This document shows, piece by piece, positions 61,562 to 64,000 of a stretch of DNA of 64,000 nt. Source of the DNA: Stercorarius parasiticus (taxonomy: Eukaryota; Chordata; Aves; Charadriiformes; Stercorariidae); assembly GCA_013396915.1 (NCBI GenBank), contig VWZL01002210.1, positions 259,613 through 323,612 on the forward strand, given 5' to 3'. A program made the translations under genes and the position numbers. Positions within the stretch are counted from its first letter, which is position 1. Every line of letters starts with the position of its first letter. Below the pieces are notes generated by a model. It was not told the origin of the DNA and searched no databases. It worked only from the letters and a program-made list of their open reading frames with translations.

Positions 61562-62124
61562 GTACTCAGCACTGGTGAGACTGGCCCCACATCGGGAGTA
61601 CTGTGTCCGGTTTTGGGCCCCTCACTACAAGAAAGACATTGAGGTGCTGGAGCAGTTCCAAAGAAGGGCAAGGAAGCTGGTGAGGGGTCTGGAGAACAAG
61701 TCTTCTGAGTCTTCTGAGCGGCTGAGGCAGCTGAGGTTTTTTAACCTAGAGAAAAGGAGGCTGAGGGGAGACCTTATAGGTCTCTACAGCTACCTGAAAG
61801 GAGGTTGTAGAGAGGTGGGGGTTGGTGTCTTCTCCCAAGTAACAGGTGATAGGTCAAGAGGAAATGGCCTCAAGTTGCACCAGGGGAGGTTTAGATTGGA
61901 TATTAGGAAAAATTTTTCCACAGAGAAGGTTACTAAGCATTGGAACAGGCAGCACAGGGAAGTGGTTGAGTTACCATCCCTGGAGGTATTTAAAAGACAG
62001 GTAGATATAGTGCTTAGAGATATGGTTTAGTGATGGTTTTGTCAGTGTTAGGTTGACGGTTGGACTAGATGATCTGAAAGGTCCCTTCCAACCTAGGCAA
62101 TTCTGTGGTTCTATGATTCTATGA
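61562..62124 (+). mobile_element. CR1 LINE, 5'-truncated, intact ORF2 C-terminus
   Basis: Sense-strand CR1. The last part of ORF2 is open for 151 codons from the ATG at 61575 to the stop at 62028-62030. Family landmarks: [20 protein letters not shown] (about 61600-61660), [30 protein letters not shown] (about 61737-61796), [19 protein letters not shown] (about 61862-61918) and [18 protein letters not shown]. The 3' UTR contains GTTGGACTAGATGATCT and ends in CTATGATTCTATGA (62111-62124). A 9-bp tandem duplication (TCTTCTGAG, 61701-61718) adds three in-frame residues. The reverse-transcriptase core, endonuclease and 5' end are absent, so it cannot move by itself. It belongs to the same subfamily as the outer element at 51.4 kb. 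Confidence 0.94.
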
Positions 62125-64000
62125 CTTTTCATTTAAAAGTTAACTGCCCATCATCATTTAAATACATTTATCATTACCATTTAAATAATGTTAAAACAAT
62201 CCTGCTGACTGGGTATTTTGACATTATTTAGTACAAGTCCCCTGTGATACAGTAATTAGGAGTGGGAGTGTGAATTCTATTTTTAGTGTACATTCTCTAT
62301 ATGAGTCACTTCACTTTGTGTCACAATCTCTGTACGTATAAAATAGCATTAATGAATTTTACCTACCTTTGTGGAGGTCAAAATACAAGAATTCCACATT
62401 ACCCACCATAAATTCCTTAAAATATATTACATTTTTTAATAACATGTCAAAATTCTTCTTTTATTTCACCTGAATTAAAGAAAGAGGAAAAACCCAACCA
62501 AATCTTTAGATTATTTTAATCATTAGAAATCTTTTAATTGAATTGGGCTGATTCTGCCTATTACAAACCATATCTAAGTCCAAATGAAAAGTAATAGGCA
62601 AATTATAGCATTGGCCAATATAGTAAGGAGACCATCAGCTATTTCACAAAGAGGAAGTGGTGAATATGGTGATAATTTGGAGAACAGCCAGATCTGGTGT
62701 TTCAAATTACTTATTAGTCAGAAAATGTTCCTTGCTTAACTCAGTCTTTTGTTAGAATTGTGTAATCCAGTACTGGATTTTTTAATCTGTGACCTGAAAC
62801 AGGATAATATTACAGAATTTACAGCTTAAAATATGTACAAATCAATCACATTTTTATTGTGTGTATCATCTAATTTACAAAAGAGGAGCAATGGTACTAT
62901 TTTTTAAAATTATATAGGTCTTAAAAAGGATCAATGTGAAAGATACTCGAATATTTGAATTAAAAAACTTTTAAAATAGAAATATATAGATCACTATAGA
63001 ACCATATAAATTACAAATATAAATACATTGAAATATATAATATGACCTATTAATATTTTATACTTTTATAGGAGCAAATGCAACAAATTGATAAAATCTA
63101 AAGATTGTTTTATGCAGCTTGAACTTTCATTGAAAAGTTTAATTGAATTCATGATCTACTTTCAAAGCAAATATAAGCATATTTTAAAAAGAGAGAAACC
63201 CAAGAAGGATTATGTTAAATAAGGTACTGATTTTGCAAATTGTTGTCTATGATCAAAAGCTTAAGACCTTACTGTTAATAAAAAAAAAATACAGAACAAA
63301 AAGAACAAGATAGATTCCACTGTGCTTGAGAAAAATGCAGTTCATAATACATTCATACATTTAAATATGCAAATTTTATTAACAAATAATATTATTGCTA
63401 AATTTTTCACCGTTATTTAAAGTACGAATATGCTTATCTTTTTCTTTGACACTTGTGTGCCTAGTAGAGTTGGTGCTGCAATAATTCCACTTAACTCATT
63501 TTTTGTGATGGAGTATGAATGAACTTTTCCCCCTGTTTTTAAGGAATGGACTGAATCAAGTAGAAAGAGATGGTTCCTGGAAACATGAAAATGATCAAAC
63601 TTTAAAATCCTCCAGCAGTGTTAGACTGTGAAAATTTTCATTACTTTGGTGAGTTGTGAAAGATTCAGTAGTATGAATGAAGTCAAGAGAAAATATTTAC
63701 CAGTGTAAGGGTCTTACGGTCTAGTCCAGGAACATTCAACTGGCAGACAATGGGAAGTGTAAATGCTACACTTCAATCCCTGAATTAATGTGATTGAAAA
63801 ACATTGTATGACAAAGTGGGTCGGTACTTGCTTGAAAGAAGGTAATATGTTCAATCATATAAACAAAGGCATTCTGTTAGTAGAAGGCATTGTGTTTCGG
63901 TCTACTGTATGATCTATAGTGTGATCGAAACAGTATTTATTAAAATCAGCAGAAACAATATATGAGAACAGGAGAAAAAGAATTCTTAGCTAGTGACCAG
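62125..64000. other. Unique, very AT-rich non-coding DNA
   Basis: No gene or repeat recognised. Runs of TA-rich sequence lie around 62960-63060 and a poly-A run near 63281-63289. Confidence 0.5.

Overview
This is 64 kb of vertebrate nuclear DNA, almost certainly from a bird. It is AT-rich and CpG-poor, and I could not support a single protein-coding exon, RNA gene or operon. The recognisable content is transposon-derived. There are chicken-repeat-1 (CR1) LINEs with the typical octamer-like 3' tail (TCATAGAATCATAGAATG in antisense). There are solo or broken LTRs of avian endogenous retroviruses. There is also a layer of much older CR1-, MIR- and MITE-like fossils shared by amniotes. Young SINEs are absent, and the LTR families look like those of Neoaves, so I favour a neoavian bird over a galliform. 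That last point is inference. The window is most likely intergenic desert or a very large intron.

Layout. 0-10 kb: unique AT-rich DNA with a 1.1-kb antisense CR1 (2146-3280) and a short CR1 tail (4740-4891). 10.08-11.06 kb: a GC-rich partial LTR containing an assembly gap (one N) flanked by a 354-bp near-identical duplication, probably an assembly artefact. 11-30 kb: unique DNA with a few fossils (CR1 3' end at 21.05 kb, MIR-like at 22.9 kb, palindromic MITE-like at 23.1 kb). 30.3-32.2 kb: two sense-strand LTRs of different families. 34.3 kb: short CR1. 37-41 kb: palindromic fossil and an ancient antisense CR1. 41.26-41.83 kb: a solo LTR with a perfect 5-bp target-site duplication. 46.2-47.0 kb: an antisense solo LTR related to the one at 10 kb. 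49.5-50.6 kb: two ancient antisense CR1 fossils. 51.4-52.97 kb: a CR1 inserted inside an older CR1, with a second one-N gap. 54-58 kb: simple repeats and fossils. 58.46-59.5 kb: an ancient sense CR1. 61.56-62.12 kb: a sense CR1 with an intact 151-codon 3' reading frame.

No genes work together here. The biology is a stratigraphy of retroelement insertions: amniote-age fossils, then older avian CR1s, then younger CR1s and LTRs. I found no sign of a previously undescribed gene system. The observations most worth checking are the nested CR1 pair and the two repeat-associated assembly gaps. A few unique intervals look unusually rich in homeodomain-like motifs, but conservation cannot be judged from one sequence.
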